Made by a program: the position numbers and the translations under genes. Below the pieces are notes generated by a model. It did no database searches and was not told where the DNA came from. It saw only the letters and a program-made list of their open reading frames with translations. This document shows, in pieces, positions 37,939-46,304 of a stretch of DNA of 64,000 nucleotides. This stretch comes from Bacteroidales bacterium (GTDB lineage: Bacteria; Bacteroidota; Bacteroidia; Bacteroidales; M50B96), in the NCBI GenBank assembly GCA_021740905.1, contig JAIOYV010000005.1:62001-126000 (forward strand), written 5' to 3'. Each line of letters begins with the position of its first letter. Within the stretch, counting starts at the first letter, position 1.

Positions 37939-38060
37939 GAGCTCACAATCAAAAGCGAAGCCTTTCAGAATTGAACCAAAACACCGATATTTGCATCAAA
38001 AAAAATTAAGCCTCGGCAATGTGTTTCGAGGTAGTTTATTAAATCATAAAAAATAAGATC

Positions 38061-38516
38061 ATGAAAAATGTACTCTTCACAATAGTTTTAGGCCTTTTAG
38101 GAACAGGTCTTTTTGCACAGGAAAGCCTATTGGCCGATAATTTAGGGGCAAATGGAAACGACATTGTCCAACTTACCACCAAAACATTTAAAGAAAAAGT
38201 GTTCGATTACGAAGCCAGTACCGAGTGGAAATACAAAGGCGAATTACCCGCCATTGTCGATTTTTATGCTGACTGGTGCAAGCCCTGCAAAATAATTGCC
38301 CCTATCCTTGAAGAATTGGCCAAAGAATACAAAGGCAAAATCATCATCTACAAAGTAAACGTTGACAACGAAAAAGAACTGGCCGGTGCTTTCCAGACAC
38401 AAAGTATCCCTTCCATACTTTTCATCCCCAAAGAAGGGCAACCCCAAATGGCCAAAGGCGCACTGCCAAAGGAAACTTTTGTGAAGGCTATCAATGAGGT
38501 TTTGAAAGTTAAGTAG
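38061..38516 (+). CDS. Exported thioredoxin with WCKPC active site
   Basis: 151 residues. A signal peptide (about 1-20, ending GLFAQ) and a short linker precede a thioredoxin domain closely matching the cytosolic protein encoded upstream (shared TFKEKVF, DFYADWC, QSIPS, EGQPQMA, GALPK). The active site is WCKPC (Cys73, Cys76) rather than WCGPC, which usually changes redox potential. The protein probably reduces or forms disulfides in the periplasm; the direction is inference. Signal peptide class I or a lipid anchor cannot be separated with certainty, but there is no lipobox cysteine. A small cctcg/cgagg hairpin lies in its leader. Confidence 0.82.
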   Translation: MKNVLFTIVLGLLGTGLFAQESLLADNLGANGNDIVQLTTKTFKEKVFDYEASTEWKYKGELPAIVDFYADWCKPCKIIAPILEELAKEYKGKIIIYKVNVDNEKELAGAFQTQSIPSILFIPKEGQPQMAKGALPKETFVKAINEVLKVK

Positions 38517-38518
38517 GT

Positions 38519-39038
38519 TAGTTCCACCAACACTGAAGCTTCGGTGCAAGAAAAGTTGAGAAAGTATTTGAGGTAAGTAGGTAAGTAGAGTGAAAAACTT
38601 CCGAAAACAACTTGGCTATTGTCTGATACCGAATATAATCCGCTATATCCCCCTGGGGCAAAGTTTCCCTCGTTCTCCATTGTGGTGATATAGTTTGCAT
38701 GACTACTAAATTCTTGTCCAGTTGAAGTCTTCCAGATTTTCGACTTTATAGGCTCGCTGTTAGCAAAGCCATTGTTCAGGCGCATCGTTTGCAAGTATTG
38801 AAATCTGGTTGCCTGTCCATTGCCCATAACCGCCACAGGCAAGCCCGCCTCCGTTTACATCGTAAAACACCCCGAGGTAATCGCCCACTGAAACTTGCAC
38901 CCCGTCGATGGTTACAGGAATTGTACCCTGCATAAGGATGGTGTGTGTAGTTCCGGTATTGGTGTATGTCCAGGAAATCTGAGAATAGCTTAAACCGGCT
39001 GAAACCATCACCAACAAAAGGAAAGTAATCTTTTTCAT
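38519..39038 (-). pseudogene. Frameshifted relic of a secreted protein with the GDxIGxF module
   Basis: From ATG at 39038 the frame encodes a signal peptide (MKKITFLLLVMVSAGLSYSQ) and then the module also found in the giant adhesin (WTYTNTGTTHTI, VSVGDYLGVFYDVNGGG, ACGGY). The frame stops at 38760 after DAPEQWLC. From about 38777 the next frame continues the match (NNGFANSEPIKSKIW, then GGYSGLYSVS to about 38614). A one-base loss or two-base gain therefore breaks the gene. After about 38614 the homology fades, there is no T9SS domain, and the frame runs without stop into the antisense of the exported thioredoxin gene, so the 3' end is truncated too. Confidence 0.7.
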
Positions 39039-39215
39039 AGCAAAAATTGATTTAGTAGAGAATGGGTTCGTTATGCCATGTAAAAGTAAAGAAAATAAAT
39101 TGAAGGGTGATTGGGTTTTCAGGAAAAAAGATGCAAGATAGAGTTCTCCTATCAAAAAGAATATTGTAGAAACATGATTTCAGGAAATGATGAGGTGTTT
39201 CAGATGTATAATGCC

Positions 39216-39304
39216 GAGACGCAAGCCTTGCGTCTCTACGATCTGAATTAATAAACTGCCTGAGAGCAATTCGTTCTTTGGTAGAGACGCAAGGTTTGCG
39301 TCTC
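39216..39304. repeat. Two GAGACGCAA palindromes
   Basis: gagacgcaa/ttgcgtctc arms of nine bases with three-base loops occur at 39216-39236 and 39284-39304. The same arm sequence, with gagacgcga variants, is found at 55895-55967, so this is a dispersed family. No gene overlaps them. Confidence 0.85.
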
Positions 39305-39323
39305 AAAAAGATATTCAATGCCC

Positions 39324-42300
39324 TTACTCCATCAAAATCTTCCCTTTAAAAACCGAACCTGTTTTGTCCTGGATATCGATAAGGTAAATCCCCGCTGGTA
39401 GCAAGTTTCGGTACAGCACAATTTTATTTTCCTGCCGGGATGTCTTGGGTGCAATCCTTTCGCCGAGCAAATTGTACAAGAATAACTCATATTGATTTTC
39501 ATCCTGGAAAGGGATTTCAATATTGATCATATCCTGCATGGGTTGTGGATAAATCTTGATGAATTGACTGCCGGAATCCATATCAAACCCTGTCAATACA
39601 ATGCTTACAAGATGGCAATAGGCTGTACTTGTACCAATCGAGTTGCTTGCGGTAAGGCAAACATTAAAATTGCCCGTAACAGGATAAATCATAGTAGGGT
39701 GCTGGTCGGTGCTGGTTTGTCCGTTGAAATCGAAATCCCAGAACCAATTATTCGGCCCATAGGTACTCAAATCGTGGAATTCCACAATGGTGTCGTCCTG
39801 AATCTGATAACTGAAATTGGCCACGGGAGGCAGATAACTTGTGATCATAACAGGCCAGCATATTGTGTCGCTGCCGAGGTAATTGCTTACGGTAAGGCAC
39901 ACATTAAAAGTATCGTTGGTTGAAAACGTGTAAGCCGGGTTTTTTTCAGTGGAAGTATTTCCCTGATCGTCGAAATCCCAAAGATATGATTGCGGGTAAC
40001 CTACCGATTGATCGATAAAAAACACCACTGGCTGGGTTACATTGTTATAGCTAAAATAGGCCGTCGGAAAATCATAAGCCAAAATCTCCACAGTTTGGCA
40101 AATTGTGTCGCTTCCCAATGAATTGGATGCAATAAGGCAAACATTAAAAGTTCCATTCTGAGGAAAGATATGGATTGGTGATGGCGAAGTATTTACCGGG
40201 GTCCCATCGCCAAAATCCCAATGCCAGGATGTGGCGGCATTGATTAGGGAGTCTGTCGATTGATCGATAAATTGAAGCTTTGGTCCATCCACAACCGAAT
40301 AACTAAAACCGGCTGTTGGTGGTAAATAACTATTAATCACAACCTGATTGCAATATTGATCGGAACCATACTGGTTGTTCACTGTAAGGCAAACATTGTA
40401 TATCCCGTTGGCCGTAAACAAATGCAGTGGATTGGAAGCAATACTGGAAGCCCCATTGTTATCAAAATCCCAATACCAGTTTTCGGGCGTGTTGATAATC
40501 TCACTGGACGATTCATCGAAAAACTGAATCCAGGGCGACAAGCTCAGATTGTAGCTAAAAGCTGCATCAGGGGCAGTATAATCAGTAATAATGATGTCCT
40601 GGCAAAGCGTGTCGCTTCCTGCGTTATTTTGCACTGTAAGGCATACATGGAATGTATCGTTGTGCGAAAAAGTGTGCATGGGGTTCAGGTAATTCCAGGT
40701 AGCCCCGTTATCGTCGAAATCCCAGTGCCAGGTCAAGGGAAAATTCAGGCTCGAATCGACAAATAAAATTTCAGGAGAATAGGTGGTAAGGTAACTAAAA
40801 ACGGCCACCGGAGCCTGCACATTCTGAATAGAAACAAACTGGCAGCTGGTATTGGTTGTAATCCCATTGTCCACCGTGAGGCAAACATTATAGGTCCCGT
40901 TTTGGGTAAAGGCATGGCTTGGGTTTTGGTCTGTGCTGATAATCCCGGCATCGTCAAAGTCCCAATGCCAGGCAATGGGAGAATTGAGTGACAGATCGGT
41001 GAAAGAAACCGATGGGTCGTTGATCGTATCATAACTAAAATTGGAAATGGGCGCGCCAGTAATGGCCGAAGTTATAGCCCGGAAATGGTAATCGTCGCCA
41101 TCCAAATTCCAAGCCCCAAAAGCCTGTATATAGGTACGGTTGCCTACCCCGGGGGTAGTTTGGCCCACATGCACATCGCCAAGCGGGGCTTTTATCCCGA
41201 CAAAAATATCGCCTGAAATACCCACAAGGGAATCGGAATAAGGGCGTAAGTCGATACGGGTCATTTTGTGGGGTTCGGCGGCATTGGCGGCTGGTGTGAT
41301 GTAGAATGGGACGATCATGTCGGCACCCGGGTTCCCGGCCGAATCGGCTGCCCACACATGCACTTCCATATCGGCATTGGGGTTGTTTGAATCAACATAA
41401 TTGCGGATCAAGGCCGTAACCAGGTTGGTTGTTCCATTGAGGGAAATTTTGACTGCAGCCCCTGTCTCGAAGGTCGAAAAGGGGCTTATTGTGCCCACAA
41501 AGCTAACAATGGCATTGTCGTATTTAATGTAATTTCCTGCTACATATCGAAATGTGTCGCTTATTGCTGAATTGAAATTTGTCGACAAATCCTGAGCTGT
41601 GATTTGATAATCAACCCAGGCTCCGGGGCTTACGTTGGGTATTTCGAAGAGCCAGTTGTTGCCCGAATAATTGATCCCGTTAACTGTAGACTGCAATACA
41701 TTGTCGACCCGGTAGCTCAAATAAGCATAGTTAACTCCGCTTATATCGACAATCTCGGCCAATACCTGATGTTCGTATAGCGAGCCTTCGTAGTGAGGGA
41801 GAGGATAGTGCACAATCAGGGGTGGTGTATTGTCTTCGGTATAGCTCATTATCATGAAATCGTCGATGTTCATCCCATCAAAATTGAGCGCAGCATCGGA
41901 CACGAATTTAAAGCGGCACCGTACATCGCTGCTGCCCACAAAACCTCCAAGTGAGTACGTGTATTTCCACCAGGCAGAATCCCCGTGAAACGCATCGATG
42001 GTAACCCAGGTTTGGCCCCCATTGCTTGAGGCCTGAAAATACATATAGTCGAAACCATATTCGATGGAAAAGGTGGCCGCAAAAAGTGCCTCCGCATCTA
42101 AAGCCGTGCTCAGGTCAATTGATGTGTCCATTGTGGCAGTCATGGTGGTTTGGTCGGGGTAGTTGCCATTGGGGCTTTCCGACATGGCCCACAAACCGGT
42201 AAAGGCCGTGCTGCTCAGTCCCCATGTTCCGGTGTAAGTCCAGTTGCCCAGGCCACTTTCAAAATCGTCGTAAAACAAAATGTTTTGGGAATTGCCTGCC

Positions 42301-42344
42301 AATGTATAAGCCAGGATGACAATCAGGAGTAGTATTTTTCTCAT
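39324..42344 (-). CDS. T9SS-exported protein with six PKD domains
   Basis: 1006 residues. A signal peptide (about 1-19, ending GNSQ) is followed by a MAM/jelly-roll-like domain (about 20-168; FYDDFESGLGNW, NIDDFMI), a beta-rich region to about 430, then six tandem PKD domains (about 431-915). Each PKD has a W.WDF(D/G) core and NVCL or HVCL. Every copy also carries a second cysteine near its last strand, suggesting a disulfide in each domain. The C-terminal 85 residues are a type A T9SS sorting domain (IYPQPMQDMINIEIP, LLPAGIYLIDI, ending GKILME). Expected at the cell surface; PKD arrays are usually spacers or binding modules. No enzymatic domain was recognised. It is transcribed alone. Confidence 0.85.
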   Translation of the reverse strand: MRKILLLIVILAYTLAGNSQNILFYDDFESGLGNWTYTGTWGLSSTAFTGLWAMSESPNGNYPDQTTMTATMDTSIDLSTALDAEALFAATFSIEYGFDYMYFQASSNGGQTWVTIDAFHGDSAWWKYTYSLGGFVGSSDVRCRFKFVSDAALNFDGMNIDDFMIMSYTEDNTPPLIVHYPLPHYEGSLYEHQVLAEIVDISGVNYAYLSYRVDNVLQSTVNGINYSGNNWLFEIPNVSPGAWVDYQITAQDLSTNFNSAISDTFRYVAGNYIKYDNAIVSFVGTISPFSTFETGAAVKISLNGTTNLVTALIRNYVDSNNPNADMEVHVWAADSAGNPGADMIVPFYITPAANAAEPHKMTRIDLRPYSDSLVGISGDIFVGIKAPLGDVHVGQTTPGVGNRTYIQAFGAWNLDGDDYHFRAITSAITGAPISNFSYDTINDPSVSFTDLSLNSPIAWHWDFDDAGIISTDQNPSHAFTQNGTYNVCLTVDNGITTNTSCQFVSIQNVQAPVAVFSYLTTYSPEILFVDSSLNFPLTWHWDFDDNGATWNYLNPMHTFSHNDTFHVCLTVQNNAGSDTLCQDIIITDYTAPDAAFSYNLSLSPWIQFFDESSSEIINTPENWYWDFDNNGASSIASNPLHLFTANGIYNVCLTVNNQYGSDQYCNQVVINSYLPPTAGFSYSVVDGPKLQFIDQSTDSLINAATSWHWDFGDGTPVNTSPSPIHIFPQNGTFNVCLIASNSLGSDTICQTVEILAYDFPTAYFSYNNVTQPVVFFIDQSVGYPQSYLWDFDDQGNTSTEKNPAYTFSTNDTFNVCLTVSNYLGSDTICWPVMITSYLPPVANFSYQIQDDTIVEFHDLSTYGPNNWFWDFDFNGQTSTDQHPTMIYPVTGNFNVCLTASNSIGTSTAYCHLVSIVLTGFDMDSGSQFIKIYPQPMQDMINIEIPFQDENQYELFLYNLLGERIAPKTSRQENKIVLYRNLLPAGIYLIDIQDKTGSVFKGKILME

Positions 42345-42711
42345 TTCTTTATAACTTAAATCCGTTTCAACATAACAAGGACGAACCTGAAAATGTTGAG
42401 TATAAATATAGTGGTTTTGAGTGATATTGCAAATGGGGTGGGTTTGAGCAAAAAAAACACCGCAAAGGAGCGGAGGTGCGAAGAAAAATGAATGAGCCTG
42501 ATTGGAAAAGCTGTCGGGTGGATCTTTTAGGTAACGATAGTCAAGTAGATTGTCAGAGATTCCTCACTTAGTTCGGAAAGTCCTTCGTGTATGAAAAAAG
42601 TGGGGGATATGTTTTCTGCCAAAGGAACATTGAATAGTAATGAAACAGCGATTTCCTTACTATTTTCCTCATTCAATCTTCTCTTTTGTGATTTTCATTA
42701 CCATGTATCTT
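42345..42711. other. 367-base gap, nothing recognised
   Basis: The gap between the L,D-transpeptidase gene and the PKD protein gene holds no convincing reading frame, palindrome or tandem repeat. It should contain the promoter of the minus-strand PKD gene. Confidence 0.4.
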
Positions 42712-43230
42712 CTATTCTCGAATTTCAATCGCTGTTCCAATTTCAATAATATCATATATCTCATCAATGTCTTTATTTGTGACAGCGATACAGCCTGCTG
42801 TCCAATCTAATAGTAAATGAAGCCTGCTAATCCAGCCAAGTCCATTTTTTAGTCCATGTATTTTTATTTGTCCACCTGGACTTTTACCAATTGACTTGGC
42901 ATGTTCAATATCTTTCTCGTTAGGATAAGAAATCCCAAGGTTTTTATAATATCCACTATTAGGATTTTTATCATTAATGAAATAAAACCCTTCTGGAGTT
43001 TTTTTGTCCCCTTCAAATTCTTTATGTCCAAGTGGGTTTCGTCCAAGTGAAATTTTGTATGACTTAATAATTTTTTCACCAGAATAGAGATACAATTTTC
43101 GTTTGCTCTTTTCAACTAAAATCTTGTCAATATGTACTGTTTTATCTATTGGCCTATCAATATGACAAAAGCCTAAAAATACTACTGCAGCAATCAATAG
43201 AATTAATAATAAGATTAGTTTTGTTTTCAA
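42712..43230 (-). CDS. L,D-transpeptidase (YkuD/ErfK family), membrane-anchored
   Basis: 172 residues. An uncleaved-looking N-terminal hydrophobic segment (about 4-21) precedes a YkuD domain with the catalytic pattern IHG (His125) and TAGCIAVTN (Cys147). The family cross-links peptidoglycan peptides or links proteins to them in the periplasm, using a catalytic cysteine. The start codon appears to be TTG at 43230 with ggggaaa upstream; no ATG exists before the conserved region. It lies 23 bases after the barrel protein gene and is probably co-transcribed with it. Confidence 0.82.
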   Translation of the reverse strand: MKTKLILLLILLIAAVVFLGFCHIDRPIDKTVHIDKILVEKSKRKLYLYSGEKIIKSYKISLGRNPLGHKEFEGDKKTPEGFYFINDKNPNSGYYKNLGISYPNEKDIEHAKSIGKSPGGQIKIHGLKNGLGWISRLHLLLDWTAGCIAVTNKDIDEIYDIIEIGTAIEIRE

Positions 43231-43253
43231 TTGTATATTTTCCCCAATTACTA

Positions 43254-44636
43254 TTAATAATTCAACGGAATCTGCAAGCCCACATACGGAAATATCTGCT
43301 TGTCGATTTCAATATTGCCTTCCTCGTTGGGGATGAAAGACCATTTATAATCGACCCCGGCGACCAGGAAAGGGTATATTTTATAGGCTATGCGGACATT
43401 TGCCTGCGATTTCTCGTCCAGTGCAAATGCCTCTGAAAAGTCCGTAATACCTTCACGGAAATATCGCCCGCTCACAATAATCCGGGGAATCAATCTGGGA
43501 ATATCGAGGCTAAGAAATAGCCTGGCGGGATGGTGTTCGCTTACATTGTCGGGCAAAAGAACACCCCCTCCCACAATTATTTGGTTTATCAGGTCGGCAG
43601 CCAGGCTGGCATAAATCCCTTGCGACGCGCTGGTGACAGGCAACGAGGAAATTTTGGCATCTTTGTTAATTTCATAACCAACATCGAAAAACTGGGGAAT
43701 AAAATAATCGCCATGCCAATACCGTTCAATCCGGGCAGTAAGTTCAAAAATATTCAGGATAAAGTTCATCCGGGCGGCAGACCCTACGCTAAAGCCACTG
43801 CCCGACTTATAAGCCAGGGCCAGTTTGGTTTCTTCGTCGCCCCAATCATCCTGAAATATGGGAGAATTCTCCTTTACCTTCATCAACATCCCAAATTGGG
43901 TATATACAGTCCAATCAATAAACCCCGTGTTCAACAAAAATGCGCCAGCATCCAACGCCCAGGCATTCATTCCATATTCCAGGGTATTATTTGTTGCGGT
44001 TTCTCCGAGGGGGGAGGTCTGATCCCTGTCGGTCACGAAACTGGTTCCAAACTCAATGGTTTTTACGATCGGGATATGGGTGTCGCCAAAAGGCCGATAG
44101 TAAGGCCGTAGGCCAAGCAGGGTAAAGCTTTCGGAGTTGAAATCAGAATAAATGCCTTCGAGCCCGATTTTGTTTTTGATCAGAAAGTCGAAGCTAAGGC
44201 CAATTTTGCGTTTTTCGTACGAAATGGAATTGGAATAACTGCTCAACAACATTCCAAAACCGAGGTACTCTCCCTGTAAACTGCCCACTTTTAAATAGAT
44301 TGGGTCTTTCTTTTTACGGCCCCAGCGCACATAGTTTATCAGACGAAGATAACCGGGACCATCTTCAAATTCTTCGGTGCGGAGTTCGCCATCTTCGGCG
44401 TTGAATAACAAGGGCACGTCTAACCCAAAACCCAATTTCCCAAATGTAAGCTCGGGCTGAAAGCGAAGTCCCACGTAGGACTTATCGTTTATTTGGGTAT
44501 AACCAAAGTTGGTGTTTATAGATTTTGGATTATCGAAATAGCTAAGCCCCGAATTGGCAATCCCGGCAGGGGATTGGGCGAAAATCTGAAAAACGGATCC
44601 AATAAAAATCAGGAAAAGGAAAAATGTCTTTTTCAT
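43254..44636 (-). CDS. Outer-membrane beta-barrel protein, function unknown
   Basis: 460 residues with a signal peptide (about 1-20, ending FQIFAQ). The rest is a run of amphipathic strands with aromatic ends (YVGLRFQPELTFG, RIAYKIYPFLVAGVDYKW), ending FPYVGLQIPLNY, as in large outer-membrane barrels. No plug, TonB box or known family motif was recognised. It is followed at 23 bases by the L,D-transpeptidase gene, suggesting a link to envelope construction, which is inference. Confidence 0.65.
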   Translation of the reverse strand: MKKTFFLFLIFIGSVFQIFAQSPAGIANSGLSYFDNPKSINTNFGYTQINDKSYVGLRFQPELTFGKLGFGLDVPLLFNAEDGELRTEEFEDGPGYLRLINYVRWGRKKKDPIYLKVGSLQGEYLGFGMLLSSYSNSISYEKRKIGLSFDFLIKNKIGLEGIYSDFNSESFTLLGLRPYYRPFGDTHIPIVKTIEFGTSFVTDRDQTSPLGETATNNTLEYGMNAWALDAGAFLLNTGFIDWTVYTQFGMLMKVKENSPIFQDDWGDEETKLALAYKSGSGFSVGSAARMNFILNIFELTARIERYWHGDYFIPQFFDVGYEINKDAKISSLPVTSASQGIYASLAADLINQIIVGGGVLLPDNVSEHHPARLFLSLDIPRLIPRIIVSGRYFREGITDFSEAFALDEKSQANVRIAYKIYPFLVAGVDYKWSFIPNEEGNIEIDKQIFPYVGLQIPLNY

Positions 44637-44960
44637 TTTGTCGATACATTAGGTTCAACTGGTAATCATTGTCCAAAGATAAAAAAATGTTTCGTGTTTC
44701 GAGTTTCGGGTTCAGGCCCTATGAAAGGGGTCGAGACGCGATTAATCACCTCTTTACGATTGTTCTCCCTGCATTGAATGGAACAAGTGTTGGTGCGACT
44801 CGCAGTCATACCGATACTGCCAGACCCAAAACCCCACCCATCGCAAAAGCTACGGATGGCGAAACCTGAAACCCGAAACCAATTTTCACCATACTCGCGT
44901 ATTTGAAATATTAATATGTAATTTTGTCGGCTTGATTTTAAAATTTGAGTAAGGGATAAG
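44637..44960. other. 324-base gap bounded by inverted GTTTCG-rich repeats; no gene
   Basis: gtttcgagtttcgggttcagg (near 44693-44714) and cctgaaacccgaaac (near 44866-44880) are imperfect reverse complements about 150 bases apart, and the stretch between includes half of a gagacgcg palindrome (near 44732). A 66-codon reading frame here has no protein-like features. The trkA promoter lies at its right end. Confidence 0.5.
44919..44926 (+). promoter_or_regulatory. -7 promoter element TAnnTTTG before trkA
   Basis: taattttg is an exact match to the Bacteroidota -7 consensus, 34 bases before the trkA ATG. The nearest upstream TTTG (44902) is too close to be a standard -33 element. Confidence 0.45.
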
Positions 44961-46301
44961 ATGAAGATAATTCTTGCCGGGGCTGGGGCAGTGGGTACGC
45001 ACCTGGCCAAAATGTTGTCGAACGAAAACCATGACATTGTGGTAATCGACCCTGATGTGGAAAATCTGAATTATATCAATTCACATTTCGATATTATGAC
45101 CATTACCGGGTCGGCTGCATCCATCGAAACCCTATTGGAGGCCGGGGTGCGCAAGACAGATTTGTTTGTGGCTGTTACACCTACCCAGGAAATGAACATC
45201 ACGGCCTGCATCCTCAGCAAAAAACTGGGGGCCAAAAAAACCATTTCCCGCATCGACAACCCCGAATATCTTTTCCCACACAATAAAAAGTATTTTATCG
45301 AATTGGGGGTCGATTCGTTAATCTATCCCGAAAAACTTGCCGGCGACGAAGTAATCAACCTGCTGAATCAAACCGGGACAACCGAAATCGTAAATTTCTC
45401 GCAAGGGATGCTTTCGCTGTATGTGATAAAGCTCGACGAAAACGCACCCGTGCTGAACAAAACCCTTCTGGAAGCTTCGAAAACGGGTATGGGATTTAAT
45501 TACAGGGCTGTGGCAATTTCTCGAAAGGGACAAACCATTATCCCCCGAGGGCATGATGTTTTCATGGTAAACGACCTGGTGCACGTAATTACCAACCAAT
45601 CGGGCATACCCACCCTAATGGAATATTCCGGAAAAGAAAAATATGCCATCAAAAACTTGATGATCCTCGGTGGCAGCCGCATTGGGAAACGGGTTGCCAA
45701 AAAGCTTCAGGGGCAATTCAACATTAAACTTATTGAAATTGACCGCGACCGGAGCTTCGAAGCATCCGATATTTTGCACAACACCCTCGTAATTAATGGC
45801 GATGGCCGCAATATAGACTTGCTGCTGGAAGAGGGGATCAAGAAAATGGATGCCTTTATTGCCGTGACCGAAAATTCCGAGACCAACATTTTATCGTGCC
45901 TGGCAGCCAAGCAATTTGGCGTAAAAAAGACCATTGCCGAAATCGAAAATATCGACTATATCGATCTGGCCGAAAACATTGGTATCGACACCATCATCAA
46001 TAAAAAGCTTGTTGCGGCAAGCCATATTTATGCGTTTACGATGAGTGCGGATGTGCAGTCGATAAAATGCCTCACAGGTACCGATGCCGATGTGGTGGAA
46101 CTTATCGTGAAACCCGGCTCTAAAGTGACCAAGCATCTGGTTAAAGACCTGAATTTTCCGCAAGGTGCTTTGATTGGAGGTGTTGTGCGCGACAACGAAG
46201 CTTTTATTGTACAGGGAAGTACACAGATTATTGCCAACGACACGGTGGTTATTTTTGCAGTTCCGGCGGCTATTCATAAAGTTGAAAAATTTTTCACATA
46301 G
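44961..46301 (+). CDS. trkA: Trk potassium uptake system regulatory subunit TrkA
   Basis: 446 residues with two tandem RCK units, each an NAD-binding Rossmann domain plus a C-terminal TrkA_C domain. The first has GAGAVGTHLAKML and the acidic strand end VVIDPD; the second has LGGSRIGKRVAKKL and IEIDRD. This is the full-length, duplicated form. TrkA is a cytosolic ring that binds nucleotide and gates the TrkH channel, whose gene begins three bases after the stop. The pair therefore forms one operon for potassium uptake. Confidence 0.95.
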   Translation: MKIILAGAGAVGTHLAKMLSNENHDIVVIDPDVENLNYINSHFDIMTITGSAASIETLLEAGVRKTDLFVAVTPTQEMNITACILSKKLGAKKTISRIDNPEYLFPHNKKYFIELGVDSLIYPEKLAGDEVINLLNQTGTTEIVNFSQGMLSLYVIKLDENAPVLNKTLLEASKTGMGFNYRAVAISRKGQTIIPRGHDVFMVNDLVHVITNQSGIPTLMEYSGKEKYAIKNLMILGGSRIGKRVAKKLQGQFNIKLIEIDRDRSFEASDILHNTLVINGDGRNIDLLLEEGIKKMDAFIAVTENSETNILSCLAAKQFGVKKTIAEIENIDYIDLAENIGIDTIINKKLVAASHIYAFTMSADVQSIKCLTGTDADVVELIVKPGSKVTKHLVKDLNFPQGALIGGVVRDNEAFIVQGSTQIIANDTVVIFAVPAAIHKVEKFFT

Positions 46302-46304
46302 GCT

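Noticed and set aside
44669-44869. A 66-codon frame upstream of trkA
   Set aside because: It consists of repeat borders and spacer sequence, with no homology or start signal.
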